Shown here one piece after another: positions 1 to 5,491 of a DNA stretch of 5,587 nucleotides. A program made the translations under genes and the position numbers. The notes under the pieces were generated by a model, which had not been told where the DNA came from, ran no database searches, and worked only from the letters and a program-made list of their open reading frames with translations. Origin of the DNA: Methanotrichaceae archaeon (GTDB lineage Archaea > Halobacteriota > Methanosarcinia > Methanotrichales > Methanotrichaceae). Every line of letters begins with the position of its first letter. Position 1 is the first letter of the stretch. The stretch covers positions 1 through 5,587 of the forward strand of contig DUKF01000213.1 of NCBI GenBank assembly GCA_013329455.1, read 5' to 3'.

Positions 1-375
1 TGGCCCGGCTACTCCAGAATCAACTTCCGGGCTGACGCGGTCGGACGTCATATCCTCATATTCGTCGTCAACAACCAGCCGAGCAACGCGGTGATCATCG
101 ACGTCAGCAGCGGTGGATGGCCGCCAAGTCCCGGTCCCGGACCTGTGCCTTCGTATGCCAGGGTGACCGTCAGATCGAGCTGGCTCACAGGATACAGCGT
201 CAACGTAGACGGCATCCACGAGTATAACGACATCAGCGACGGCAGGCTCGACGGGATCGTCAGCTTCACCGTCTCAGGCGACCAGTATCACAACATAAAG
301 ATAACTAGTCCAGGCTACATTAGGTCGTACTACAGGTACTTCAGGAGTGGCTACGCCTACACCCTCACAATGTAA
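1..375 (+). CDS. C-terminal part of a secreted/surface protein with a PEGA-like domain (5'-truncated)
   Basis: The frame is open from base 1 and ends at TAA 373-375, giving 124 residues of a protein whose start lies outside the window. Residues 1-38 form a beta-rich piece containing GRHILIFVVNNQPSNAVIID. From memory, this type of segment recurs in secreted methanogen proteins. A proline/glycine linker (about 39-51, PPSPGPGPVP) follows. The last ~72 residues have alternating hydrophobic strands and the pattern V-x-VDG ... V-x-F-x-V-x-G ... I-x-I-x-x-x-GY, which resembles PEGA-type surface beta domains. No catalytic motif and no C-terminal membrane anchor are present, so this piece would be extracellular and held by something upstream or by interaction. 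A T-run and a hairpin follow the stop. The coding call is firm; the domain assignment is pattern-based and could be wrong. Confidence 0.75.
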   Translation, partial: WPGYSRINFRADAVGRHILIFVVNNQPSNAVIIDVSSGGWPPSPGPGPVPSYARVTVRSSWLTGYSVNVDGIHEYNDISDGRLDGIVSFTVSGDQYHNIKITSPGYIRSYYRYFRSGYAYTLTM

Positions 376-400
376 GAGGGAAGCTGGCAGGCCGATCTAA

Positions 401-463
401 TCTTTTTAATAAAATGAGTTCGAGGGAGGAAGCGAAAGCCTCAACCCTCGGATCCGAATTTTT
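401..463 (+). terminator. T-run plus hairpin terminator region after the surface-protein gene
   Basis: TTTTT at 403-407 lies 28 bases after the stop at 375. An inverted repeat follows: 419-426 pairs with 445-452 (8 bp including one G:T), with GC-GAAA-GC at 432-439 forming a small GNRA-type loop inside. A second TTTTT is at 459-463. T-runs are the usual archaeal termination signal. The convergent gene ends at 493, so the region may serve both strands; on the minus strand only TTTT (411-414) is available. No transcript evidence is possible here. Confidence 0.45.
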
Positions 464-492
464 CTCGAGGTCTCTTCAAAGACGATTCGATC

Positions 493-876
493 TTAACTCC
501 TGAGTCTCAGGACCAGAGCTGCCGCCAGAAGGCCTGCTACGGCAAATAGTGCCTCGAAGCCCGGCTGCTTCTCAGGCTCAGTCTTGGCCTCTTCCTTCTC
601 CTCTTCGGCCGCGATGGCTATCGGCTCGGGTGCTGCCTCTTTGTCCATCTTCGCCTCAGGCTCGGCGACGACCTCCTCCTCAACGACGATCACTTCTTTC
701 TCGTCTTCGAGTCCCTGGCCAGTCCCCTGTGCCTCTTCTTTCATCTCAGGGTTTTCGATTCCGGTTCCGGCCTCGTGAATACCCTTAGGGCCCGCATCCT
801 CGCCGCCCTGGCTCGAAGCTAGAGCTATCGAGCAGAGAAAGGCGAGGACCAAAAGCGATGCGACAATTTTCTTCAT
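493..876 (-). CDS. Small Glu-rich PGF-CTERM surface protein
   Basis: The protein has 127 residues. Residues 1-20 are a Sec signal peptide (MKK, then a hydrophobic core ending ALA), with cleavage expected before SSQGG. Residues 21-103 are low-complexity and very acidic: 23 Glu, 3 Asp and 8 Lys in 83 residues, with blocks such as VVEEEVVAEPE and AAEEEKEEAKTEPE. Residues 104-127 are a tripartite PGF-CTERM signal: PGFEALF, a hydrophobic helix, then Arg-rich RLRS. In archaea such tails are known to be recognised by archaeosortase A and replaced by a lipid anchor. The product should therefore be a short, negatively charged stalk on the outer face of the membrane with no folded enzymatic domain. An upstream ATG at 906 is unlikely as the start because it sits at the edge of the TATA-like element. 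ATG 876 follows GAGGTG (887-892) at about 10 bases. Its specific role is unknown; it could be a spacer, a metal or cation binder, or an S-layer-associated protein. Confidence 0.88.
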   Translation of the reverse strand: MKKIVASLLVLAFLCSIALASSQGGEDAGPKGIHEAGTGIENPEMKEEAQGTGQGLEDEKEVIVVEEEVVAEPEAKMDKEAAPEPIAIAAEEEKEEAKTEPEKQPGFEALFAVAGLLAAALVLRLRS

Positions 877-886
877 GGATAGTACC

Positions 887-892
887 CACCTC
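887..892 (-). promoter_or_regulatory. Shine-Dalgarno site deciding the PGF-CTERM start
   Basis: GAGGTG on the minus strand lies 10 bases before ATG 876. It supports this start over the in-frame ATG at 906, which lacks a comparable site. The stop codon of the short upstream frame (893-895) directly abuts it. Confidence 0.65.
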
Positions 893-949
893 TCAGTTGC
901 TAACACATAATATAAATTTAACTACCATGTTCATGGCACGAAAAATCAT
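893..949 (-). CDS. Possible 18-residue leader peptide upstream of the PGF-CTERM gene
   Basis: ATG 949 follows a full GGAGGT motif (954-959) at 4 bases and opens an 18-codon frame, MIFRAMNMVVKFILCVSN, ending at TGA 893-895. That stop touches the Shine-Dalgarno site of the next gene and lies 16 bases before its ATG, an arrangement that would allow translational coupling. The peptide is hydrophobic with a Cys near its end. Against it: the frame is very short, it also contains the best TATA-like element (908-916) for the downstream gene, and a spacing of 4 is tight. If transcription starts inside this frame, it is not translated. The call rests only on the signal arrangement. Confidence 0.25.
   Translation of the reverse strand: MIFRAMNMVVKFILCVSN
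908..916 (-). promoter_or_regulatory. TATA-like element for the PGF-CTERM gene
   Basis: The minus strand reads TTTATATTA, preceded by TTAAA, the AT-rich form of an archaeal TATA box. Its centre is about 36 bases before ATG 876, which predicts a start site near 885-890 and a very short leader that may clip the Shine-Dalgarno sequence. A second weaker candidate (TTCTTAAAAA, about 970-979) would make a longer transcript that includes the leader frame. The imperfect palindrome CCATG-TT-CATGG (925-936) lies just upstream and could be an operator. Confidence 0.4.
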
Positions 950-1154
950 GAATACCTCCAAGAAACCACCTTTTTAAGAAGAAAACGCCTCGTTATCTGA
1001 GCGGCAACATGGGCTCAATGGTTATCGATTTAGCGATTAATTCTAAAATATGTGACAAAGTCAAAGAGGTAGATTAAACAATAAATATTCGTCACACTTT
1101 CGCAGTGAACCTATTTCAAGACTATTTGCGCATCCCTTCATCGCGAATCGAAGT

Positions 1155-1370
1155 TTGTATGTCGATAGAAGAAACCAGTTCCTGCTCTTTGGCGACGGTC
1201 ATGCCGAGAAGCAGCACTACACCTGGAACGCCTTCTGGTTGCTGAACCTGAGACATTCGCAGGAGGCCTGCCTATCTGTGCCCCTCGGCTGGCTCGAGAA
1301 GTTGACTTCGTATGAATTCGAGTCGCTTGCGTCCTCGGATGTGATTAAACTGTATTCCTTGCGTGAGTGA
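1155..1370 (+). CDS. Unrecognised short reading frame, possibly a gene remnant
   Basis: A frame open from 1056 to TGA 1368-1370 contains no ATG or GTG start; the first possible start is TTG 1155, giving 71 residues. From about 1155 the codons look like real coding sequence, with many NNC/NNG codons such as GCC GAG AAG CAG CAC TAC ACC TGG AAC. The peptide is protein-like and aromatic-rich (HYTWNAFWLLNL, SYEFESLASSD). No Shine-Dalgarno site precedes TTG 1155. I do not recognise a family. It could be the 3' remnant of a decayed gene or a chance frame; the lack of a proper start favours the remnant over an active gene. Confidence 0.25.
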   Translation: MYVDRRNQFLLFGDGHAEKQHYTWNAFWLLNLRHSQEACLSVPLGWLEKLTSYEFESLASSDVIKLYSLRE

Positions 1371-1585
1371 CGGATACTCCAACAATCCGTCCTCTGCAAC
1401 GCGCCACTCCTCCCTGGTCTCCGAAGAGAATACCTGCGAACAGGACGATGATGCCGAGAACGGCGATCGATCGCGCGATTGGGGACTCTCTTCCCCATAT
1501 TTTCCGTACCTTCGGCCTTCTTTGCACGAGCCTTACTTGATCATTACGGCTATCGCAGCCCCTCAGGATGGCGAACTGCGTCATC

Positions 1586-1596
1586 TATTTATGATA
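1586..1596 (+). promoter_or_regulatory. Candidate TATA box for the decarboxylase gene
   Basis: TATTTATGATA lies about 53 bases before ATG 1644. With normal archaeal spacing, transcription would start near 1617, giving a leader of roughly 27 bases that contains the ribosome site. A second AT-rich run at 1616-1628 is too close to the ATG to be the box. Confidence 0.4.
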
Positions 1597-1632
1597 ATTG
1601 ATCCAGTTGATTGAATAGAATATTTTTGAAAT

Positions 1633-1640
1633 GGGGTGGT
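1633..1640 (+). promoter_or_regulatory. Ribosome binding site fixing the decarboxylase start
   Basis: GGGGTGGT, with the core GGTG at 1635-1638, sits 5 bases before ATG 1644. It selects this start over the in-frame TTG at 1611, which has no ribosome site and would add 11 residues unrelated to the family. Confidence 0.6.
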
Positions 1641-1643
1641 ATC

Positions 1644-3290
1644 ATGGAACCTTCGATAAGCATCGGGGATCATCTAGTGAAGAGGCTCTTGGATCTGGGT
1701 GTCGGCCACGTCTTCGGCATACCCGGCGATTACGTCCTGGGGTTTGACAAAAAGCTGGAGGAAAGCAGGCTTAAGTTCGTCACCACCTGCGATGAGCAGG
1801 GTGCCGGATTTGCCGCAGACGCATACGCTCGCTTGAACGGGTTGGGCGCCGTCTGCATCACCTATTGTGTGGGTGGGCTTAAGGTGACCAATACCACAGC
1901 CCAGGCTTACGCCGAGAAGTCGCCCGTTGTGATCATCAGCGGATCTCCTGGGATGGGGGAACGCTACAAGCATCCTCTGCTCCATCACATGGTCAAGGAC
2001 TTTGACACCCAGCTGAAAGTCTTCCAGGAGCTGACCATCGCCTCCACGGTCCTCGACGATCCCCAGACCGCCTGCCAGGAGATCGACCGGGTCTTGTCGG
2101 CGGCAGTCAGATACAAAAGGCCGGTATACATCGAGCTGCCGAGGGACATGGTCGATAGATCCGTTGTAGCGGCCAAATCCGGCTTCGAAGAAGAAGAATA
2201 TAGCAGTGACCCGCACGTCCTGGACGAGGCCTTGGCCGAGGCGGTGGAGATGATAAACGCCGCCAAAAGGCCGGTCATCATCGCCGGGGTGGAGATGCAC
2301 AGATTTGGATTGAGGGATCAGTTGGTGCGTCTTCTGGAGAAGACGAACATACCGGTAGCATCGACCATCCTGAGCAAATCGGTGGTCGATGAATGCAATC
2401 TTCTGTACATGGGGATCTACGAAGGGTCCATGGGGCCAGAGGTGGTCCAGGAGTACGTGGAGTCCAGCGACTGTTTGATACTGCTTGGCACCTTCATGAC
2501 CGATCTCAACCTGGGCATGTACACGGCTCATCTGGATCCGGACCGGACCATCTGCGTCACCAGCGAGAAGCTCTCGATAAGGTACCACAATTATGAGAAC
2601 GTCTTGTTACGTGACTTCATTCAGGGGCTGATAGAAGCCAAGGTCGAACGTCGACCGTCTGAACAAATACCTCATCCCGAGCCGATCGCTCCCTTCTCGG
2701 CCGTGCCTCGGAGAAAGATGACGGTCAAACGCGTCTTCCAGGGGCTGAACGCCTTCCTAGCCGACGAGTCGGTGATCATAGCCGACACCGGCGATGCCCT
2801 TTTCGGAGGAGTGGACCTGGTGCTCGGATGCGATACGTATTTCCTCTCACCTGCCTACTACGCATCTCTCGGTTTTGCCGTTCCTGCGGCCGTCGGCGCC
2901 TCATTTGCCGTTCCGTCCAGGCGACCCCTGGTCTTGGTGGGAGACGGGGCCTTCCAGATGACGGGCATGGAGCTGTCCACCGTGGCCAAGTACGACCTGA
3001 ACCCCATCATCTTGGTCCTCAATAACTCCAGTTACGGTACAGAGCGCCCGATTCTGGACGGATCCTTCAACGATCTCCATCCCTGGAGTTACAGCCTGCT
3101 ACCCGAGATTTTTGGTGGAGGAAAGGGTTTTCTCGTAGAGACCGAGGACGAGTTCGAGGCTGCGCTGCGGGCAGCACGAGAGGACACCGATGGGTTCTGC
3201 CTCCTAGAGATAATCCTCGATCCTCACGACATATCCCCGGCGCTGCAGAGGTTGACCGCGAGTCTGGCAGAGAGGGTGCGTCCGCGGTGA
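1644..3290 (+). CDS. Thiamine-diphosphate 2-oxo-acid decarboxylase (pyruvate/indolepyruvate decarboxylase type)
   Basis: The protein has 548 residues, close to the 550-570 usual for this family. It would convert a 2-oxo acid to an aldehyde and CO2 in the cytoplasm, using ThDP and Mg2+. The N-terminal domain (about 1-180) carries GIPGDYVL with D29, the cofactor-activating E51 in CDEQGAG, and the paired histidines H114-H115 in PLLHHMVKD. A middle domain (about 190-345) contains PVIIAGVEM. The C-terminal domain has the ThDP motif VGDGAFQ (433-438) ... LNN (459-461), then E467 in YGTERPILDG. These match Asp27, Glu50, His113/His114, Asp440, Asn467 and Glu473 of Zymomonas pyruvate decarboxylase, the C-terminal ones with a constant offset of six. 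The His-His pair separates it from acetolactate synthase and oxalyl-CoA decarboxylase. Ser463 replaces the Gly whose backbone helps bind Mg2+. The substrate (pyruvate, indolepyruvate, phenylpyruvate or branched-chain oxo acid) cannot be read from sequence alone. No dehydrogenase partner is adjacent. Confidence 0.9.
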   Translation: MEPSISIGDHLVKRLLDLGVGHVFGIPGDYVLGFDKKLEESRLKFVTTCDEQGAGFAADAYARLNGLGAVCITYCVGGLKVTNTTAQAYAEKSPVVIISGSPGMGERYKHPLLHHMVKDFDTQLKVFQELTIASTVLDDPQTACQEIDRVLSAAVRYKRPVYIELPRDMVDRSVVAAKSGFEEEEYSSDPHVLDEALAEAVEMINAAKRPVIIAGVEMHRFGLRDQLVRLLEKTNIPVASTILSKSVVDECNLLYMGIYEGSMGPEVVQEYVESSDCLILLGTFMTDLNLGMYTAHLDPDRTICVTSEKLSIRYHNYENVLLRDFIQGLIEAKVERRPSEQIPHPEPIAPFSAVPRRKMTVKRVFQGLNAFLADESVIIADTGDALFGGVDLVLGCDTYFLSPAYYASLGFAVPAAVGASFAVPSRRPLVLVGDGAFQMTGMELSTVAKYDLNPIILVLNNSSYGTERPILDGSFNDLHPWSYSLLPEIFGGGKGFLVETEDEFEAALRAAREDTDGFCLLEIILDPHDISPALQRLTASLAERVRPR

Positions 3291-3347
3291 CTTACCTCCA
3301 CACGATCTCCGGGTGACCGTCCTCTCGCTCTTGGGATATGTTCTTGA

Positions 3348-3416
3348 CAGCTTCGCCCATGTTCCCAGGCTCGGGCGAAGCTGGGAAGGGGCCGATCGTC
3401 TTCGATTCCCTTCCCA
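3348..3416. repeat. Two abutting inverted repeats between convergent genes
   Basis: CAGCTTCGCCC (3348-3358) and GGGCGAAGCTG (3373-3383) form a perfect 11-bp stem with a 14-base loop. Overlapping it by two bases, 3382-3391 pairs with 3407-3416 (10 bp, one G:T), and ATCG-TCTT-CGAT (3395-3406) adds a 4-bp inner stem. Because they share bases 3382-3383, the two stems cannot both form fully. The location between the stops of two convergent genes suggests a role in transcript ends or mRNA stability. No T-run follows on the plus strand, so it is not a classical intrinsic terminator. The stems also overlap the orphan frame at 3292-3468. Confidence 0.5.
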
Positions 3417-3460
3417 CCTCGATCTTCTGCTCGATCTGTCGGTTCGTCCTCCACGACTGT

Positions 3461-3467
3461 AAAAATA
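3461..3467 (-). terminator. T-run terminator directly after the amylase stop
   Basis: On the minus strand the amylase stop TAA (3470-3468) is followed at once by TATTTTTA. The TTTTT at 3465-3461 is a typical archaeal oligo-T termination signal. If used, it would end transcription before the orphan frame downstream. Confidence 0.45.
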
Positions 3468-5282
3468 TTATGCCAGCTTCAGTATGGCCATCTCGTGCCC
3501 CTCCAAAGGCACCTTGACCGCGTGCCGATCGCCTGCCGATATGACCTTGAATCTCTTCTTTGGTCCGATCAGGCTCTCCATCTTCCCTCCCGCCAGAGTC
3601 AGGTTCTGGTCCACGGTCACGAAGTCGCTCCTGGGGACCGCGTCCAGGTTGAGGGTCATCACGATCTCCGTATCGTCCAGGATCCGGGAGTAGGCAAGAG
3701 TGCAGTGGCCGTCGATGGGTTGGCCGAAGTCTGCGCCGTTACCCGATATCTCCCTGAAGTACTGCCTCCCGTACCGCAGCGCGGGCTCCTTCTTCCTGAT
3801 CTCGGCTATCCGGGATATCTCCCTGTAGAGCGAGTGATGTGCATCGAAGAAGTGATGATCGTGGGTTTTGAAGGCGCCCCAGCGCCCGCCAAACATGCAC
3901 TCTCTGATGTACTTGTCGTGATCTCCTCCGCCGTCGAACCCCTGCTCAGTCCCGTAGTAGATGCAAGGAACACCCAGACTGGTCAGAAGATAGCCCACCG
4001 CCAGGACGGCCTGCTTCTGATGAGGGTCGTTGTGAAGGAACCTGGCCCGGGGCGATCTGCCGATCTGGTCGTGGTTGTCCACGAAGGTCACAAAGTACTG
4101 GCTCGCTCGTCCGTGGTCCACGTAAAGATCCCTGAACCGGTCGTACCTGTTCCTCAGGACGGCGGGGTTCTCAAAGCCCTTGATCACCCATTCAAGGACG
4201 GACCACAGGGGAAAATCGAGGGCCGCATCCAACGAAGGAAAACGCTCGTTTGTCTTGGGAATGCGGGCGTTGCGACCAATGTACTGGTCGATGAAGGCGT
4301 CGCCTCCCACGACCTCGCCAAAGAGGAAGAAGTTCTTCTTGCCGATGGACTGGGCGTACTCCCTTATAGCGTTGCAGAATATGGCGGTGCTGGACTCTTC
4401 AATGTGCTTTGCCGCATCCAGCCGGTAACCGTCCACGTCCGCTGCCGCGATCCAACGCTTGTAAGAGTCGATCAGGGCACCCAAAACCTGCGAGTTGGAT
4501 GTGTCCAGCTCTTTGAGGGAGCAGAAGTCTCCATCCCTAGTCTCGGGGAAGGCATCCCAGTTTCTTATCTCGCCCTTTCTCCGGTACCACTCCTGATCCT
4601 GAAACTCCCGGGGCCATACGGCATGGTCATTGGGAAACTCGGCCCTGAGCCGCTGGCTCTGCCGCTGGCCCTCCTCCTGGAGGCAGAAGTTGCCGATGTA
4701 AAACTTGCACAACCCCATCTCCTCCGGGGACTCGCCCTTGACCTTGCCCTCGTCCACCCCCCCACGCCAGAATCCGAAGGAGAACCTTACACCGTTCCAG
4801 TAATAGTAGGGAAGATCCCCAGGATAGGCCCAGTTGTCTCCGGTGTGGTTTAGGACGACGTCCAGGATCACATACATCCCTGTTTTGTGAGCCACACGGA
4901 CCAGCCTTCTGAAGTCTTCTTCTGACCCGAACCTGGGATCGACGTCCAGAAAGTTCTGTATGCCGTAGCCGTGATAGGTATCCATCTCCGTCCGATTCTT
5001 GAATATGGGGCTCAGCCAGATCGTGGTGCAACCCAGTCCTTTGACATAGTCCAGCTTATCGGTGATGCCCTTCAGGGTTCCGCCCTGCCACTCCTCGCCC
5101 AGGGAGTCATCCCTCTCCTGGGGAAGGCCAGGCCTGTAGGGCTTTCTCTTCTTGCCGTCGTTGAACCTGTCAACCAGCAAGTGGTAGATGAACTGATCTC
5201 TCCAGTCAGAGGGTGAAGGGAAGACTGGGCCAAGAGGCTTGAAATCCACCTCTCTCAGGCTCTGAGGTTTCTTTTTAGACAT
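3468..5282 (-). CDS. Cytoplasmic GH13 alpha-amylase-family glycoside hydrolase
   Basis: The protein has 604 residues and starts at ATG 5282 behind AAGGTGA (5289-5295). There is no signal peptide or membrane segment, so it acts inside the cell. The GH13 (beta/alpha)8 barrel shows its conserved regions in order: GTLKGITDKLDYV (68-80); DVVLNH (141-146); GYRLDAAKH (285-293) with Arg287 and nucleophile Asp289; FGEVVGG (321-327) with acid/base Glu323; FVDNHD (400-405) with Asp405; and GVPCIYYGTE (437-446). Residues ~147-255 between strands 3 and 4 form an unusually long domain B. Residues ~505-604 are a C-terminal beta domain ending in EGHEMAILKL, a natural family end. GH13 enzymes cleave or transfer alpha-1,4 (or 1,6) glucosidic bonds. 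The likely substrate is stored glycogen or maltodextrins, but hydrolase, transglycosylase and branching/debranching activities cannot be separated here. No carbohydrate-binding module or other glycogen gene is visible nearby. Confidence 0.92.
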   Translation of the reverse strand: MSKKKPQSLREVDFKPLGPVFPSPSDWRDQFIYHLLVDRFNDGKKRKPYRPGLPQERDDSLGEEWQGGTLKGITDKLDYVKGLGCTTIWLSPIFKNRTEMDTYHGYGIQNFLDVDPRFGSEEDFRRLVRVAHKTGMYVILDVVLNHTGDNWAYPGDLPYYYWNGVRFSFGFWRGGVDEGKVKGESPEEMGLCKFYIGNFCLQEEGQRQSQRLRAEFPNDHAVWPREFQDQEWYRRKGEIRNWDAFPETRDGDFCSLKELDTSNSQVLGALIDSYKRWIAAADVDGYRLDAAKHIEESSTAIFCNAIREYAQSIGKKNFFLFGEVVGGDAFIDQYIGRNARIPKTNERFPSLDAALDFPLWSVLEWVIKGFENPAVLRNRYDRFRDLYVDHGRASQYFVTFVDNHDQIGRSPRARFLHNDPHQKQAVLAVGYLLTSLGVPCIYYGTEQGFDGGGDHDKYIRECMFGGRWGAFKTHDHHFFDAHHSLYREISRIAEIRKKEPALRYGRQYFREISGNGADFGQPIDGHCTLAYSRILDDTEIVMTLNLDAVPRSDFVTVDQNLTLAGGKMESLIGPKKRFKVISAGDRHAVKVPLEGHEMAILKLA

Positions 5283-5288
5283 GTTCGC

Positions 5289-5295
5289 TCACCTT
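5289..5295 (-). promoter_or_regulatory. Ribosome binding site of the amylase gene
   Basis: AAGGTGA on the minus strand, 6 bases before ATG 5282, closely matches the archaeal anti-Shine-Dalgarno complement and confirms this start. Confidence 0.6.
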
Positions 5296-5370
5296 TGGGT
5301 GTTTCGAGAGGTTCGCGCCGTGAAGGTCGGTGACTGCGCGAATTCGGCTAGCTCGCATGGGGATTGAATT

Positions 5371-5380
5371 CAAATATAGT
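5371..5380 (-). promoter_or_regulatory. Candidate TATA box for the amylase gene
   Basis: The minus strand reads ACTATATTTG within an otherwise GC-balanced stretch, the only good TATA-like element upstream of the amylase. It predicts a start near 5349 and a leader of roughly 65 bases. I see no clear operator or riboswitch fold in that leader. Confidence 0.4.
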
Positions 5381-5491
5381 GCCTGAGTCACCTCCAGATA
5401 CTCAATCTGAAATCAGCCTCAACACCCCATTATCGCCATCTTTCGGCCCTATGATCTAGCGCGATTGTGCTGGCGCTTGAACGTAACTAAT

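Larger units (their letters stand above)
950..1643. other. Long, mostly non-coding stretch with short doubtful frames
   Basis: About 690 bases hold no convincing gene. Bases 950-1100 are AT-rich, unlike the neighbouring genes. A 22-codon frame, ATG 1009 to TAA 1077 (starting MGSMVIDLAINSK), has no ribosome site. Past its stop the same frame reads RHTFAVNLF, which faintly recalls the R-H motif of tyrosine recombinases but is too short to count. Bases 1056-1370 (+) and 1345-1584 (-) are open frames discussed separately. A perfect 12-base palindrome, GCGATCGATCGC, is at 1463-1474. No tRNA arm, CRISPR repeat or insertion-sequence end was seen. The stretch may be a graveyard of decayed genes plus the promoter of the decarboxylase. 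Confidence 0.5.
3292..3468 (-). pseudogene. Orphan coding-like frame downstream of the amylase (gene remnant or missed small gene)
   Basis: On the minus strand, a frame shifted by -1 (equivalently +2) relative to the amylase runs from its stop region to TAA 3292-3294. From about 3456 it reads like genuine protein: SWRTNRQIEQKIEVGRESK, then TIGPFPASPEPGN, MGEAVKNISQERED and GHPEIVWR. By hand count about 42 of the last 54 sense codons end in G or C, and codon choice (AGG, GAG, AAG, ATC) matches the neighbouring genes. There is no ATG/GTG/TTG at its upstream edge. The in-frame options are GTG 3417 (42 residues) and ATG 3360 (22 residues), neither with a clear ribosome site. The same frame is open back into the amylase gene but looks unnatural there. 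It may be the C-terminal stub of a gene whose front was lost, or a small protein. I do not recognise the family. Confidence 0.35.
5283..5491. other. Divergent intergenic region
   Basis: This region separates the amylase gene from the frame opening at 5492 on the other strand. Apart from the amylase ribosome site and TATA candidate I see only a weak 5-bp inverted repeat, AGCGC (5458-5462) with GCGCT (5473-5477), just before the rightward frame. No RNA gene is visible. Confidence 0.5.

Noticed and set aside
584..778. Ser-rich plus-strand frame opposite the PGF-CTERM gene
   Set aside because: Its Ser/Pro bias simply reflects the antisense of Glu codons (GAG/GAA read as CTC/TTC and shifted TCC/TCT).
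1084..1116. RHTFAVNLF in a plus-strand frame, similar to the R-H box of tyrosine recombinases
   Set aside because: Only about eight residues agree. No catalytic Arg, second His or Tyr motifs were seen around it, and a stop precedes it in the same frame.
1463..1474. Perfect palindrome GCGATCGATCGC
   Set aside because: It is a tandem CGAT-type sequence with no nearby start codon in a sensible operator position; short palindromes of this kind occur by chance.
1345..1584. A 79-codon minus-strand frame with a hydrophobic helix (SIAVLGIIVLFAGILF)
   Set aside because: It has no ribosome site at ATG 1584, an unnatural Arg-rich remainder, and overlaps the plus-strand frame ending at 1370. The helix alone is not enough; it may be debris.
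1674..2588. A 304-codon open frame on the minus strand opposite the decarboxylase gene
   Set aside because: It mirrors a full-length decarboxylase gene. The translation is His/Gly/Val-rich with no recognisable motif, as expected for an antisense shadow.
3495..4853. A 452-codon open frame on the plus strand opposite the amylase gene
   Set aside because: It is antisense to an intact GH13 gene with all catalytic motifs, and its Val/Leu/Pro-rich translation has no domain logic. It is a by-product of G/C-ending codons on the real strand.
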